The notes under the pieces were generated by a model, which ran no database searches, had not been told where the DNA came from, and saw nothing but the letters and a program-made list of their open reading frames with translations. DNA of 64,000 nucleotides from Axinella damicornis (Eukaryota; Porifera; Demospongiae; Axinellida; Axinellidae): positions 20,605,969 to 20,669,968 of the forward strand of contig OZ007505.1 of assembly GCA_963931865.1 (NCBI GenBank), read 5' to 3'. The first letter of the stretch is position 1; the number at the start of each line of letters is the position of its first letter. Shown here one piece after another: positions 10,701-25,859 of the stretch. The translations under genes were made by a program, and so were the position numbers.

Positions 10701-13700
10701 GCTATAGTATAGGCCTTACCATCCAAACTGGAGTTAGTGTTGTTCTGTAGTAGCTCCACCACCTCGTGATGGTTTTTCCTAGTGCTTGCTTCAGTTGTGT
10801 TCTGGAATGTGTCCAATTTGTCCTGTAACTTGATCACTTTGTCTTGAAGAGTGTCCACCTTGTCCTGAAGGTTGACCTGACCTGCGAGAGGTACATACAT
10901 GTAGGTATAATAAGCCCGTGATTATAGTACAACTATGTGTTACGAAAGTTATACAAGAACCATCCAAGATCATCATTTGTACTTGGAACCCCATTCTTTC
11001 TCCTGTATCAGTGTTTCCCATTTGTCCAGAACAAGTACACAGTCTACTTGGCCAGGGCGATATCCCAGCCTAGACAAATGCCATGCAGGGCAAAATCAGA
11101 TGATAGTTGGGACTGAGACATTTGCCAGGGTAATATCCCAGCCGTTTGCCCCAGCAAATGTCCTGGCTGGGATATTACCTCGGCAATGTCTCGGTCCAGG
11201 GTATTGTCCCAGCAAATGTCCCAAGTAGTGTGTTCATCCCGGAAGTAACCCGGAGGAAATGCTGAGGCATATGTCCTGGGTCACTGACTGGAATACTGAT
11301 CAAAATACTGTGCTGTACGAGGCTATATCTTACCATCCAAACTGGAGTTAGTGTTGTTCTGTAGTAGCTCCACCACCTCGTGATGGTTTTTCCTAGTGCT
11401 TGCTTCAGTTGTGTTCTGGAATGTGTCCAATTTGTCGTGTAAGTTGACCACTTTGTCATGAAGGTTATCCTGAAGGTTGGCCTGACCTGTGAGAGATACA
11501 TGCAGTGTAGCTATAGGTATACAAACGTGTTCATGGCTGTGGTCAATTGTAGTGGTGAATTGGGGATTACACCATGCAGTGGTGTTCTTACCATCCATGA
11601 TGGTGTTTTCTAAAGCTGCAATTTCCCTGTCAGTGCTGTTCTGCTGCTGTTTAATCTGGTGCTGAAGATCAGTTAGGGCTGTGTGAGAGAATGAACAGAG
11701 ATTTTATATTCACCCAGTCTGCAAGGGCTTAATAATGCCGTTTCCCTGTCCGTCTTGTTGTGCGGTTCTCTATTCCTTATCCACTGACTGTAATTTAATT
11801 TTTGCTGAAGTAACTGACTCCAATTTAGCTTGTGTGGGAGCCTGAGAATAAGGCAAGATCTTACCATCCAAACTGGAACTAGTGTTCTGTAGTATATAGC
11901 TCCACCACCTTGTGATGGTTTTTCCTAGTGCTTGCTTCAGTATTGGTTTTCAAATTTTAGTCTTTTGCGTGATCTTTTCACGCTTTTTCCCTTCCTTCTG
12001 CTCTTGATGTCATTATGCGCTCCTGGTATATATAGGTATACAAACATATTCATGGCTGTGATCAGTATGGCCTTGGTGAATTGGAGATTACAGTGAAACC
12101 TCCCTCCGATAGTGGACTCTCTGTAATAGCGACACAATTTATATAACAAGATTGAAAAAGCGATAAAAATGTACAGGGATAGCAGAAAGGCCTAAAGCAG
12201 GGTAGCAAGGTAGGGACGATGGCATAAAGCAGTTTGGTATTCAGCACGTATATAACAGTGGAAAAAGATGTGTGGGGTTGCCTATCCTGCACTGTTTTAT
12301 GCCCTATATACCGTGTTTCCCTGCTGTTTGCTGTTCTGCACTCCTGGTAGCTGGAGATCCATGGCCCAGGTCTTAACCTTACCTTGTAAGTGCATCCATT
12401 CACAGACAGCCTCGCACAAAGGCTGCCTGCATATCCAGCTCGTGACCCACTCCAATTAAAACACGTCACATGACAACCATGCCTCCAACGACAATGGAGT
12501 CGAAGTGGGGAGCAATGGCAGCCAAAGGGAAGACAGCACATCAATCAGCCTACCAATCGTGTCTTGTTGGCACATAAGAATTGAGTGTATGTGTCAATTG
12601 AGGGAGCTCCGGACTGATCATGACCCAATGCAAGTTAGCAATTGCGTGGCAGGTATTTACTGTCAGAGCTCCTGAAAGCAGATCCTCCATCCAATGTGAA
12701 ACTGGTTCTGAGGCTAATTGGAAAACTAGAGGTGCTCAGCAGAGCACGTACCCTGTGCGCTGCTTTGACATGAGTCCTACCGCCGGTATTTAATACAGCA
12801 TGCACAATGGGATTGGGCCTACCGATGTCAGCATGCAGAAATTATGAGATACCGTAAGTTGTGGCAGAAGTGTTAGAAACAGGGTGTGGTCAAGTTGAAT
12901 AAATTAGAAACAAGACTTTCACGCAGCTTTCTCAGCCTCTCGAGTGGATCTCTGGTCTGTGAGTTATGTAGACGCTAGTATTTTCTGAATTCTGACACTT
13001 CTATCCTGAACTAAGCCGTCAACAAGGCCTTCAGTGCTGAAACTCCATGGACAGACAAACTGATCACTCTACGCCTGCTGCACATGCGCACGGGATAACT
13101 ATTGGCAATTGATATGCATTCAGGCACAATTATGGATCTCTAGCTGATATAGCAGGACTTCAGTATGCATGTGACCGGATATATATCCTACGTACATACC
13201 ATCCATGGTGGTATTTCGCAAAGTTGCAAGCTCATCAAGTAGCCTGTTGGTCTTGTTCTGTTGTTGCTCCATTTTGTCCTGCATATTCTCCAGCTTGTCC
13301 TGAACATTCCCCAGCTTGTCCTGAACATTCCCCAGTGTGTCCTGAACGTTTCCCAGTGTGTCCTGAACAGTCTTCACCTGATCTGGAATAGGCACCCTCC
13401 GGAGATCTGAGAACAAGAGAATCTCACAACACAACTTACCAACAGTGCCCTGCTGTTTACCGTATAGCGGCAAATTTTTGAGGCGCATAAGTTTTGCAGT
13501 TTTCACAGATTCGTCTTGGACTGCTAAAATGAAGATTATTTGTAATAGCTAACTCCACACCCAGCACAAGACAAGCTTTACACTTTGTTTGAAGATCTAG
13601 CTGGCTCTCTACCGATATTTCAAGCTGAAATTGGTCACCGGATCCACAGTTCCTTGGCTCTCTCTTGCGGCCCAGCTGTCTTGCCAACGTGGTACCTATG

Positions 13701-14250
13701 AACTATAGTCTTGTGGACCAGACATTTGCCGGGAGAAATCCATCTGGCCCAGCCGCAAGACTACCCACAAACCATTGCCTCAATGCGGAATTTTTGGTAG
13801 CCACATCTAGCTATATAGCCACTTGTTTCAACATGTGCACTACTGGTGCAGGGTATAATTGTACATGCAGCGGCTGCATCAGAATGGGTGTGGCTAACTG
13901 GAATCCTCAATCCACAAACTTATTTCTGCAATGTTTTGTGAAAGGCCAATCTGCGCAAAATTTATCTCGAAAATTTGGCGCTATACAGCATCATACATGC
14001 ATCATACATGTTTACCTGGATTTCTCGACACCACCCATTGGAGAATGAAAAGGGTGGCATTTCGCCAGTTCCTGTAGCCATTCTCAAGAGCAGTTATCTG
14101 TGTAACTACATTCTCAACGGCAGCTGTCTGTGCAGCCATCTGTGAGTCAAATTCGGCTTTGCTGACACACTGCTGCTCATCTGTGGCACTGCAAGGTGGC
14201 AGGTTCACCAGTGCCAGTGCAGCTAGAACAAAGAGCACCTTCAACACCAT
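7704..14250 (-). CDS. FRP1: secreted coiled-coil fibrinogen-related protein
   Basis: Six-exon model (minus strand): 14016-14250, 13200-13406, 11592-11678, 11334-11486, 10720-10881, 7704-8701. All junctions are GT-AG and phase 1; the total is 1842 nt, giving 613 residues. Exon 1 encodes a signal peptide (MVLKVLFVLAALALVNLPPC). Exons 2-5 encode heptad-like coiled coil (repeats of VQDKLGNVQDKL and NLQDKV) ending in MDG or LDG. The last exon carries two fibrinogen-start-like repeats (SCREIAELNP..GYY..VYC, SCQDIATQHP..GYY..VYCDM), then GGWMRAAYL, a Cys-rich core (CPTGFRLTS, KVCGKVIAYQ, DPLWDGSGCG) and a C-terminal DIEVRV..IELYVQ. It is probably an extracellular oligomeric recognition protein; ligand unknown. 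Intron 5 contains a MITE. Which coiled-coil exons are included in mRNA is not proven. Confidence 0.75.
8702..9037. other. FRP1 intron segment
   Basis: Intronic sequence of FRP1 beyond the acceptor of the last exon. The 9010-9040 stretch (GTGATGCACCGATATGG) looks like the tip of an older DNA transposon into which, or next to which, the 9038-10386 element was inserted. CCGATA-rich remnants at 10405-10575 could be its other end. Confidence 0.4.
9038..10386. mobile_element. Non-autonomous DNA transposon with GGAAATTTTGGCG inverted ends
   Basis: The left end TACCGGGGAAATTTTGGCGG, followed by repeated AAATTTGGCGA blocks, is mirrored at the right by TCGCCAAATTAAAA...GCCAAAATTTCCCTGTATACGGTA. It is about 1.35 kb long and interrupts the last intron of FRP1. 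The interior carries a HIRAN-like gene fragment (9225-9380) and no recognisable transposase. Exact termini and TSD were not resolved. Confidence 0.6.
9225..9380 (+). pseudogene. HIRAN-like fragment captured in the 9-10.4 kb element
   Basis: Two plus-strand frames joined by a frameshift give GHHAFSSIWRPAIGEQL and then REVSNAHDAYAVVHDPGQV, which resembles the start and middle of HIRAN-type domains (G.H.F...W.P..GE.L..R.....AHD.YAV). A related minus-strand sequence lies at about 62.58-62.92 kb (REVSNDAYAVAAIHG). It is short and frame-broken, with no flanking exon. The family call is motif-based. Confidence 0.35.
10575..11300. repeat. Repeats with GGGACATTTGCTGGG-type inverted motifs around an FRP1 exon
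   Basis: Blocks such as GGGATATTGCCTCGCAAATGTCCC, CAGCAAATGTCCTGG and GACATTTGCCAGGG occur repeatedly in both orientations at 10575-10670 and 11040-11290, on either side of the FRP1 coiled-coil exon at 10720-10881. This suggests that the exon and its flanks were duplicated together (compare 10671-10760 with 11279-11370). Confidence 0.6.
11690..13195. other. FRP1 intron 2 with decayed extra coiled-coil exons
   Basis: A decayed coiled-coil exon on the minus strand is visible at about 11863-11945 (CCATCCAAACTGG donor side, then TGCTTCAGT). Another possible phase-1 exon is at about 12650-12800, with a weak donor here (its counterpart at 45005-45150 has a good GTAAGT donor). The 12.06-13.08 kb stretch is collinear with 44.43-45.24 kb in FRP5. 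No independent gene is supported. Confidence 0.5.
14016..14250 (-). other. FRP1 signal-peptide exon
   Basis: Exon 1 of FRP1. An ATG at 14250 precedes a hydrophobic h-region (LKVLFVLAALALVNL) and a cleavage-like PPCSAT, followed by EQQCVSKAEFDSQ and a predicted helix (AAVENVVTQITALENG). It ends NPG with a GTAAAC donor. This choice of start is shared with FRP2-FRP6, which all begin at the equivalent ATG next to an AGCAAG context. Confidence 0.8.
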
Positions 14251-14790
14251 CTTGCTTACTGCAGTTACTCTGTTCTGTAACTTCTTTAATACTTCTTTGT
14301 CTGACACTGGAAATTGTGCAGAATTAAAAGGCTATACACAAGCTGTTATCTTAGCGGGGGCAGTTGTATAACAACAGCATTATCAGGGTCAGGGTTTTTT
14401 GCTAAATATGGAGCCAAGGTTTCCTCAGTGTTTGAGTAATGTGCTGTCAGTTTGTGTATACATAGTACCCACATGTTTGTACAAGTAATAAAAAACATTA
14501 AAAATGTATATAGCAGGATGTAGGGATACCAGAACGGCAAAAAGTAAGGAAACAAGAGGGATGATCGAACATAACGGTGAAGTATACAACCCCCCCTACA
14601 GAGATCTTCTTCCATATATACATGTACAATGAAAAAAGATATGTAGGGGTGATTGTATACTTCACTGTTACTCACATGCTGGGGTGAGAAGGCCTGGGAA
14701 CGAGGCTACTAAAAGGGTGCCACTAGCTAGTGCTGAAGTGCACTACGTAAGTATGTATCATTTAGACATTTAGATACCATGCATGCCCAC
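14050..14790 (-). repeat. Left arm of a large inverted repeat around FRP 5' ends
   Basis: The sequence from the FRP1 signal exon outward (AATTCTGCACAATTTCCAG, TATACACAAGCTGTTATC, ACCCACATGTTTG, GGTGCCACTAGCTAGTGC, CACTACGTAAGTA) is repeated in opposite orientation at 15895-16512, with about 1.1 kb between the arms. The unit-2 counterpart pair is 28940-29350 and 30330-30965. Confidence 0.8.
14680..14707. mobile_element. Half of a hairpin MITE
   Basis: Only the right half (GGGGTGAGAAGGCCTGGGAACGAGGCTA, ending 14707) of the TAGCCTCGTTCC...GGAACGAGGCTA family is present here. The full palindrome occurs at the paralogous location 30388-30478. Confidence 0.6.
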
Positions 14791-15540
14791 ATCTACACAC
14801 CCACATTACACTGTTGACAGTCATCCGGTCCGTCTGTACGTCTATGCTTTGATGGAGTAGTACTCTCGCTAGACTAAACACACCGCAGTCGCTTCTAGAT
14901 CTTACCCTTGTATCCGGCTCCAGCTAGCTCTATGGTGATTCATGTGATTTTAATGTTTCCTCTTTCGTCATATACGGAGCTACTATATTTATAACACATC
15001 CGCCATGTTTGAATTTCGCCGTCTATACTGTGCACATGTGAAGTTACATGCTCCCTCACCGACTTCGCTGGCTTGATGTACTCCTGCTGTGGGGCTGGAC
15101 TACTTGTCATGTATACTGGCAGCAGATAATCTAGCCTTAGAAACTGCTCCAGCTGTTTGCATGCATCTCCTTTGAAACTGAGAACAAGAGAATCTCACAA
15201 CACAACTTACCAACAGTGCCCTGCTGTTTACCGTATAGCGGCAAATTTTTGAAGCGCAATCCGGGTTCAACCCACATCCTGAGGTGGGTTATGTAAACTG
15301 GTTTCCAATCAGGATTAGAGCATTTACACCTGATAAGGAGATTTGCTGATATTCGATCATTTCTAGTGGTTGATGGCTGATACCATGCAATATCTGATCC
15401 GATTACAGGTTATATTCATATTTGGCTTGTTCGTGCTTCAAAGATCGAAGGGCACAATGAAAGCATTTACTGCATGCCGCCCACTACACACATAGTCCCC
15501 ACCCGCCAAAGAAAAGTTGAACAACATCGGTCACTGTATG
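14790..15540. other. Spacer between inverted-repeat arms
   Basis: Collinear with 29350-29550 plus 30147-30320 in unit 2, where a 593-bp TTAA MITE has been inserted at the position of 14956-14965. At 15175-15265 a short piece of the FRP1 intron 1 boundary (GAACAAGAGAATCTCACAACACAACTTACC, TATAGCGGCAAATTTTTGA) is duplicated from 13405-13480. No coding potential was found. Confidence 0.5.
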
Positions 15541-15574
15541 ATTTAATTCCACCATTGTAAGCCGGAAAGCTTAC

Positions 15575-15860
15575 AAAGAAGCTTGGTTAGCTGTGGTACA
15601 TGTACCATATAATCATCCCGACAAAACGGTAGGAACCTGTCAAAGCCATTACTTTTGCGAAAGATTTCGCTGGGCACACGTCGCTTGCCCTCCATGCGCA
15701 CCTCAGGAAATGGCGACTTTCCTAGACAGCTCTCGGGATACATGATCAACAATCTGTTCTCCTCTCTTCACGCTCACTGCAGAATGGTCACGGTCGCTTC
15801 CCTCCTCGAGCGCTAGACAAAGCGCTTCACAATCACACACAAGGTTTCAATATTAGCCGT
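15575..15860 (-). pseudogene. HIRAN-like domain fragment, copy b
   Basis: Minus-strand counterpart of 1965-2222 (shared CEALCLALEEGSDRDHSAVS, RGEQIV.HVSRELSRKV), with the frame lost after SRKV. The shared flanks (GGCTACTAAACAAGGGCAG, TCCAGCCCTTC) show it is the same duplicated segment. Family assignment is tentative. Confidence 0.35.
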
Positions 15861-15894
15861 GGCTACTAAACAAGGGCAGTATTTATTTGTCCAG

Positions 15895-16512
15895 CCCTTC
15901 ATACTTACGTAGTGCACTTCAGCACTAGCTATTGGCACCCTTTTAGTAGCCTCGTTCCAATTTGGCCTTCTCACCCCAGCATGTGTTAGTACTGCAAGCG
16001 ACAAATGCTGGGATGAGGCTACCCTGTTAGGACCTCCATTGTATGGGTGCCATGCATATACAAACACGTGGGTACTATGTATACACAAACCGACAGCACA
16101 TTACACTCTGTTCAAACACTGAGGAAACCTTGGCTCCATATTTAGCAAAAAACCCTGACCCTGATAATGCTGTCGTTATACAACTGCCCCCGCTAAGATA
16201 ACAGCTTGTGTATAGCCTTTTAATTCTGCACAATTTCCAGTGTAAGACAAAGAAGTATTAAAGAAGTTACAGAACAGAGTAACTACAGTAAGCAAGATGG
16301 TGTTGAAGGTGCTCTTTGTTCTAGCTGCACTGGCTCTGGCGAACCTGCCACCTTGCAGTGCCACAGCTGAGCAGCTGTGTGTCAGCAAAGCTGAGTTTGA
16401 CTCACAGATGGCTGCACAGACAGCTGCCGTTGAGAATGTAGTTACACAGATAACTGCTCTTGAGAATGGCTACAGGGACTGGCGAAATGCCACCCTTTTC
16501 ATTCTCCAATTG
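15895..16512 (+). repeat. Right arm of the inverted repeat carrying an orphan FRP signal exon
   Basis: Inverted copy of 14050-14790. It contains a plus-strand FRP signal-peptide exon (ATG 16297, MVLKVLFVLAALALANLPPC..., through ALENGYRDWRNATLFILQ). It stops abruptly at 16512, where the generic FRP 3'-flank sequence (GTGTGGCTATTATTCGAG) begins. A decayed hairpin MITE (15947-16021) lies inside this arm. Confidence 0.8.
16297..16512 (+). pseudogene. Orphan FRP signal-peptide exon (plus strand), unit 1
   Basis: A complete signal peptide and the first helix of FRP1 type in opposite orientation to all FRP genes. No GT donor is kept at the expected end, and no coiled-coil or C-terminal exon follows on the plus strand, because the neighbouring gene body (FRP2) is on the other strand. 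It would give only a secreted peptide of about 82 residues if translated. Most likely a relict of an inverted duplication. Confidence 0.7.
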
Positions 16513-16772
16513 TGTGGCTATTATTCGAGAGCAGCCGCTGCCCACTGATCAAGGGTGGCGTTTGTTCGCGGAAGTACGGTACACTACAAGATGATGGACA
16601 GACTTCCAATCAAATCTGACTGATAAGGAATTAACTGATTTTCATGTTTCAATGTACAAGCTCATACAATGCATGATGTAGCTAACACAGAATACCAATT
16701 ATTATTGTTCTACAAGTCATTTCTGCATCTTTACTAATATCACAATATATCGTCAAGAAGTGAATTGCCTTC

Positions 16773-19769
16773 TCACTGAACATACAGCTCGATTACTTCA
16801 ACTGTGATATCTTCATTCCAAGCATAGTAACTACACACCCTGACCTCAATGTCATCAGCGGTGGGCTGGGGTAGTTCTTTACAGAACCAGGGTGGGGAGT
16901 TGAAACTGCAGCAGGAGCTGTTGGAACCACACCCACTACCATCCCAGAGAGGGTCATCAGGATAGAACTTAAATTGATAGTGATTACGACTGCCAGTGTC
17001 ACAAAAGTAGTCGTTCCCCACAAATGGAGGTACAACTCCAGTGTAGGTGGTGTTGGTCTTGGTGCATGGACATGTGGCTCCATCAGCACGTTGTTCATCC
17101 ACAGCAGCAGCAAATGTCCATATGTGCCTCCTGGGATGACCGTGAGTGATGCTTACTCCATCCACATAGTTTCCATCCACCGTAAGAGATCGGTTACGGT
17201 AGTACAGTGCAAAAGCTTCTGGTGATCCATACTGGTAGGCTATCACCTTCCCACAGACCTTGCTGTGCTTTACACTCTTAACTGCAAATGTCAAACTAGT
17301 ACATCCATGTGAAGTGATTGTTTCACACGATCTCTTTGAATGGCTGGTCGGTCTGAACCCTGTGGGGCAGTGGTGGGTGGGGTCAGTCATGTTGAGGTAT
17401 GCTGCCCTCATCCACCCTCCTGTGCTACCATCACAGCAGCGTCTCTCCACATCACAGTACACCTGTACTGCAGTTCCATTGGAGCTGTTCACCCAGTAGT
17501 AGCCTGAGCTTGCAAGTGGATGTTGGGTAGCAATATCCTGGCAGGAGGGAGAGGGATTATCAGGTGTGATCATGCTACAGTAGACTGCATCACTGGTAGT
17601 GCTGATCTGGTAGTAGCCAGGTGGGCTGTGTGGGTTCAGCTCTGCTATCTCACGGCATGAAGTTGGGAGGTACTGGATGGAGATATCCGTTCCATTACAA
17701 GATTGAGGCTGGTCCTGCAAGCCTTCTGTGATGGTTTCCAGCTGTTTGTGCAGTTCTTCAGTCCCTAGAAAAGTATTGGAGTATGTGGTATGCAATTCAG
17801 ATGAATTAGCTATAGACTGTGATGGTCTTACCATCCGAACTGCAACTGGTGTTCTGTAGCAGCTCCACCATCTCGTGATGGTTGTTCCTAGTGCTTGCTT
17901 CAGTTGTGTTCTGGAACGTGTCTAATTTGTCCTGTAAGTCGACCACTTTGTCCTGAAGAGTGTCCACCTTGTCCTGAAGGTTATCCCGAAGGTTGGCCTG
18001 ACCTGCAAGAGATCAATACATGCAGTGTAGGTATATGAACGTATTTTGCAAGGGCGTAGGAAGCAGAAATGGAGTGGTCTGGCCATAGAGGCTGTGAAGC
18101 AGCTGAGTCACCGCACGAAGTGCGGAAATTTTTTCACCCCTAATTTTCTTAAGGCAAAAGGCGGCATCTATCGACTCTTCATAGTGCAGCCACTTCCAAC
18201 GAGAAAACCAGCTGGGTTGAAAAGCTCTCTTCACAGGCTGTTTCTTTCCATAGGACCGCTTGGGGAAGTTAAATTTGTCTGGTTGGTACGGCTTTTCAGA
18301 GAACTGAACGGTAAACGAACTAGTAGCCATATTATTATTAATAAAATGCAACGCACATGTGACATACGATTGGTGCACGTGTGCATGCGTGTTCAAGTTT
18401 GTGGGTGTGTCTCGTTGATAAAAGCGGTGCGGCTCCTACGCCCTTGTTTTGCCTTCCTGTTGGCCGCCATTGCTCGATCGCTCTCTTTGACTTTCGAAGT
18501 TGTGGGCACTGTAATAATTTCTTGTCTACCCTTTGGCCACCATTGCTGAGTCGATCGACTGAGCTTGCATGGTCCTCATGTGACGCGTGTTAATTGGAAA
18601 TGCTACCAGGAGTGTAGTTGCCCCTCATAAATAATTAATGAACTAATGTGTTTGGCTACTTATGAATGCCCTACAAAGATTCTGACTACACTATCGTGAT
18701 CCAAACGTACAATTTTGATGCTGAAACTCACCTTGGTGGTAGAGATACAAGTGCTTTTGTCTTCCCGTCGGTCGCCATTGCTCGAGCACTCTGTTCGACT
18801 TTCGTTGCCAGTACAGCTCTCACAAAAGGCCCACAAAGATTCTGACCACACAGTTGTGATTCCTGTCATTCACGGATGCTTATGTGCCAATACTCACCGT
18901 GCTGGTGAAAGTGTGAGCACTGTAATAATGTTTTGCCTTCTGTTGGCCGCCATTGCTGACTCAATCGACTGAGCATGGTCATCACGTGACATGTGTGTTA
19001 ATTGGAACAAGCTGTAATACTTAACGTGCTCAACCGACGTGTAGCACTGGCTACCAGTAGTGCGGTTGCCACTCGAAACTATATATGGGCAATTGATTTG
19101 CGTGCATCCGGTCACATGCATGCGTAATTAAGTTTTGCTGAAGGTATTGCTTGGCAGCTAGAGATCCAGAAATGTCCATGCATCCTACTATATACGTACC
19201 ATCCATGGTGGTATTTCGCAAAGTTGCAAGCTCATCAAGTAGCCTGTTGGTCTTGTCCTGTTGTTGCTCCATTTTGTACTGGATATTCTCCAGCTTGTCC
19301 CGAACATTCCCCAGCTTGTCCTGAACGGTCTCCAGCAGGAGAGCTGTGAGCGAGAGAATCTCACAACACAACTACCACCAACGATAAACACAGATTTCCT
19401 TACCTGGGTTCTCCAGCAGGAACCTCTTGAGAATGTGGAGGGTGGCATTCTGCCAGATGTAGAGCTCACTCTCAACAGCAGCTGTCCGTGCAGCCATCTG
19501 TGTGACTACACTGCCAAACTCAGCTTTGCTGACACACAGCTGCTCAGCTGTGTATCATAGGAGGGATTAGGGCAGTGAAGTGTGATGCTCTTAGGTTTAC
19601 TAGTGGCAGCATATCAAGAAGTAAGAAAACGCCAGCTGTCTCAGTAGACACATGCGAAAATATCTCACAATTCACCTTGCTGTTGCTGTTGCTGTTGAGC
19701 TGTGGCACTGCAAAGTGGCAGGCTCACCAGAGCCAGTGTCACTAGAAGAAGGAATACTTTCAACACCAT
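16773..19769 (-). CDS. FRP2: secreted coiled-coil fibrinogen-related protein
   Basis: Five exons (minus): 19676-19769, 19404-19547, 19200-19343, 17832-18002, 16773-17764. All are GT-AG, phase 1; 1545 nt in total, 514 residues. Signal peptide MVLKVFLLLVTLALVSLPLC is followed by a short poly-Gln stretch. Exon 2 has EQLCVSKAEF and a helix, exon 3 QDKLGNVRDKLENIQ coiled coil, exon 4 LRDNLQDKVDTLQDKV coiled coil. The C-terminal exon has the double fibrinogen-start repeat and the conserved GGWMRAAYL / KVCGKVIAYQ / HIWTFAAA / DPLWDGSGCG / DIEVRVC..IELYVQ blocks. It is divergent to MCM2 copy 1, with about 530 bp between the ATG and the first recognised MCM2 exon. Its near-identical duplicate is FRP4. 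Confidence 0.82.
18013..19195. other. FRP2 intron 3 with TTF zinc-finger relict and repeats
   Basis: It contains the TTF-type fragment (about 18090-18330, minus) and three blocks of the dispersed repeat also seen at 1-215 (18450-18640, 18720-18890, 18890-19080). It is duplicated with small differences at 32470-33675 in FRP4. Confidence 0.6.
18090..18333 (-). pseudogene. TTF-type zinc-finger (ZMYM1/hAT-related) fragment
   Basis: The minus-strand frame begins MATSSFTVQFSEK and contains KFNFPKRSYG, RAFQPSWFSRWKWLHYEES and DAAFCLKK. This matches the characteristic start of TTF-type zinc-finger domains found in hAT transposase-derived and ZMYM1-like proteins (F..SWF..W.WLHY......FC..C). The second zinc-binding part is lost to frameshift. 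It is intronic in FRP2, and a duplicate is at 32560-32790 in FRP4. Confidence 0.55.
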
Positions 19770-20299
19770 CTTGCTCACTGTGGAGTTGACACTGTTCTGT
19801 GACTTAATTCTTTAATACTCCTTTGTCACTGGGCAGAATTAAAAGGCTACACAAGCTGTTATCTTAGCCAGGCAGTTGTATGATGACATAGCATTATCAG
19901 AGTCAGGTTTTTTTTTGATAAACAGCCACAGTGTCCTTAGGGTTATCAGTGTTTGAACATTGACAGATGTTCAATGGAGGTCCTAAAGGGTCCCACAAGA
20001 TACTATAGCCTCGTTCCCAGTCTCACTGACACTGTCAACGGGACGCAGTCACACAGGTACGGCTACGAAGAGCCGCACAGTGTACTTGAACGATGGCACC
20101 TTCAGTGCTAGTGCGATTATGGGTTGAAAATTTCGTGGGTGGAAAATTTCATGGCCTATTGATGAATCACGAAAATAACGTAAATTGGCACCCCACGAAA
20201 ATAACCCGCTATACGGTACATCCCAACACATGCTGTTGACATGTATCTACACACATACATACTGTGACATGCATCACCACACATGCCCACACACATCAG
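19770..20299. promoter_or_regulatory. Divergent intergenic region FRP2 / MCM2 copy 1
   Basis: 530 bp between the FRP2 start codon and the first MCM2 exon, repeated nearly exactly at 34248-34777. It holds half a hairpin MITE (TAGCCTCGTTCCCAGTCTC, about 20008) and an inverted-repeat element (about 20115-20225, with AAAATTTCGTGGGTGG and CCCACGAAAATAACCCGCTATACGGTAC). I see no TATA box or initiator that decides a promoter, and no MCM2 5' coding exon. Confidence 0.4.
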
Positions 20300-25485
<5,186 letters not shown>

Positions 25486-25605
25486 TCGAAGACCGTACGC
25501 TGCATAGCACTGTGTACATTAGCTACCACACTTCTGGCATGATTTTATGACTGTACAGTATTCACTGATAGTCTGATACACTGTTGATGGCTTTCTCCCC
25601 ACACT

Positions 25606-25855
25606 ATCACAATGTCAATCACAATCACAACGTCAGTCACAATCACAACGTCAGTCACAATCACAACGTCCGTCACAATCACGTCAGTCACAATCACAAC
25701 GTCAGTCACAATCACGTCAGTCACAATCACAACGACAATCACAATCACAACGTCAGTCACAATCACAACGTCAGTCACAATCACAACGTCAGTCACAATC
25801 ACAACGTCAGTCACAATCACAACGTCAATCACAATCACAACGTCAGTCGTGCAGC
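25606..25855. repeat. 18-bp minisatellite downstream of MCM2 copy 1
   Basis: About 13 units of CAATCACAACGTCAGTCA-type sequence, some shortened to 12 bp (CAATCACGTCAGT). It begins about 120 bp after the MCM2 stop codon. Equivalent shorter arrays follow copy 2 (40135-40278) and copy 3 (51500-51626), where CAATCA variants dominate. Each unit contains a TGACG/CGTCA core. Confidence 0.9.
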
Positions 25856-25859
25856 ATGC

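Noticed and set aside
13462..13990. Possible MITE bounded by TATAGCGGCAAATTTTTGA and CGAAAATTTGGCGCTATA
   Set aside because: The interior is collinear with FRP5 intron sequence, so these tips are more likely separate remnants than ends of one element.
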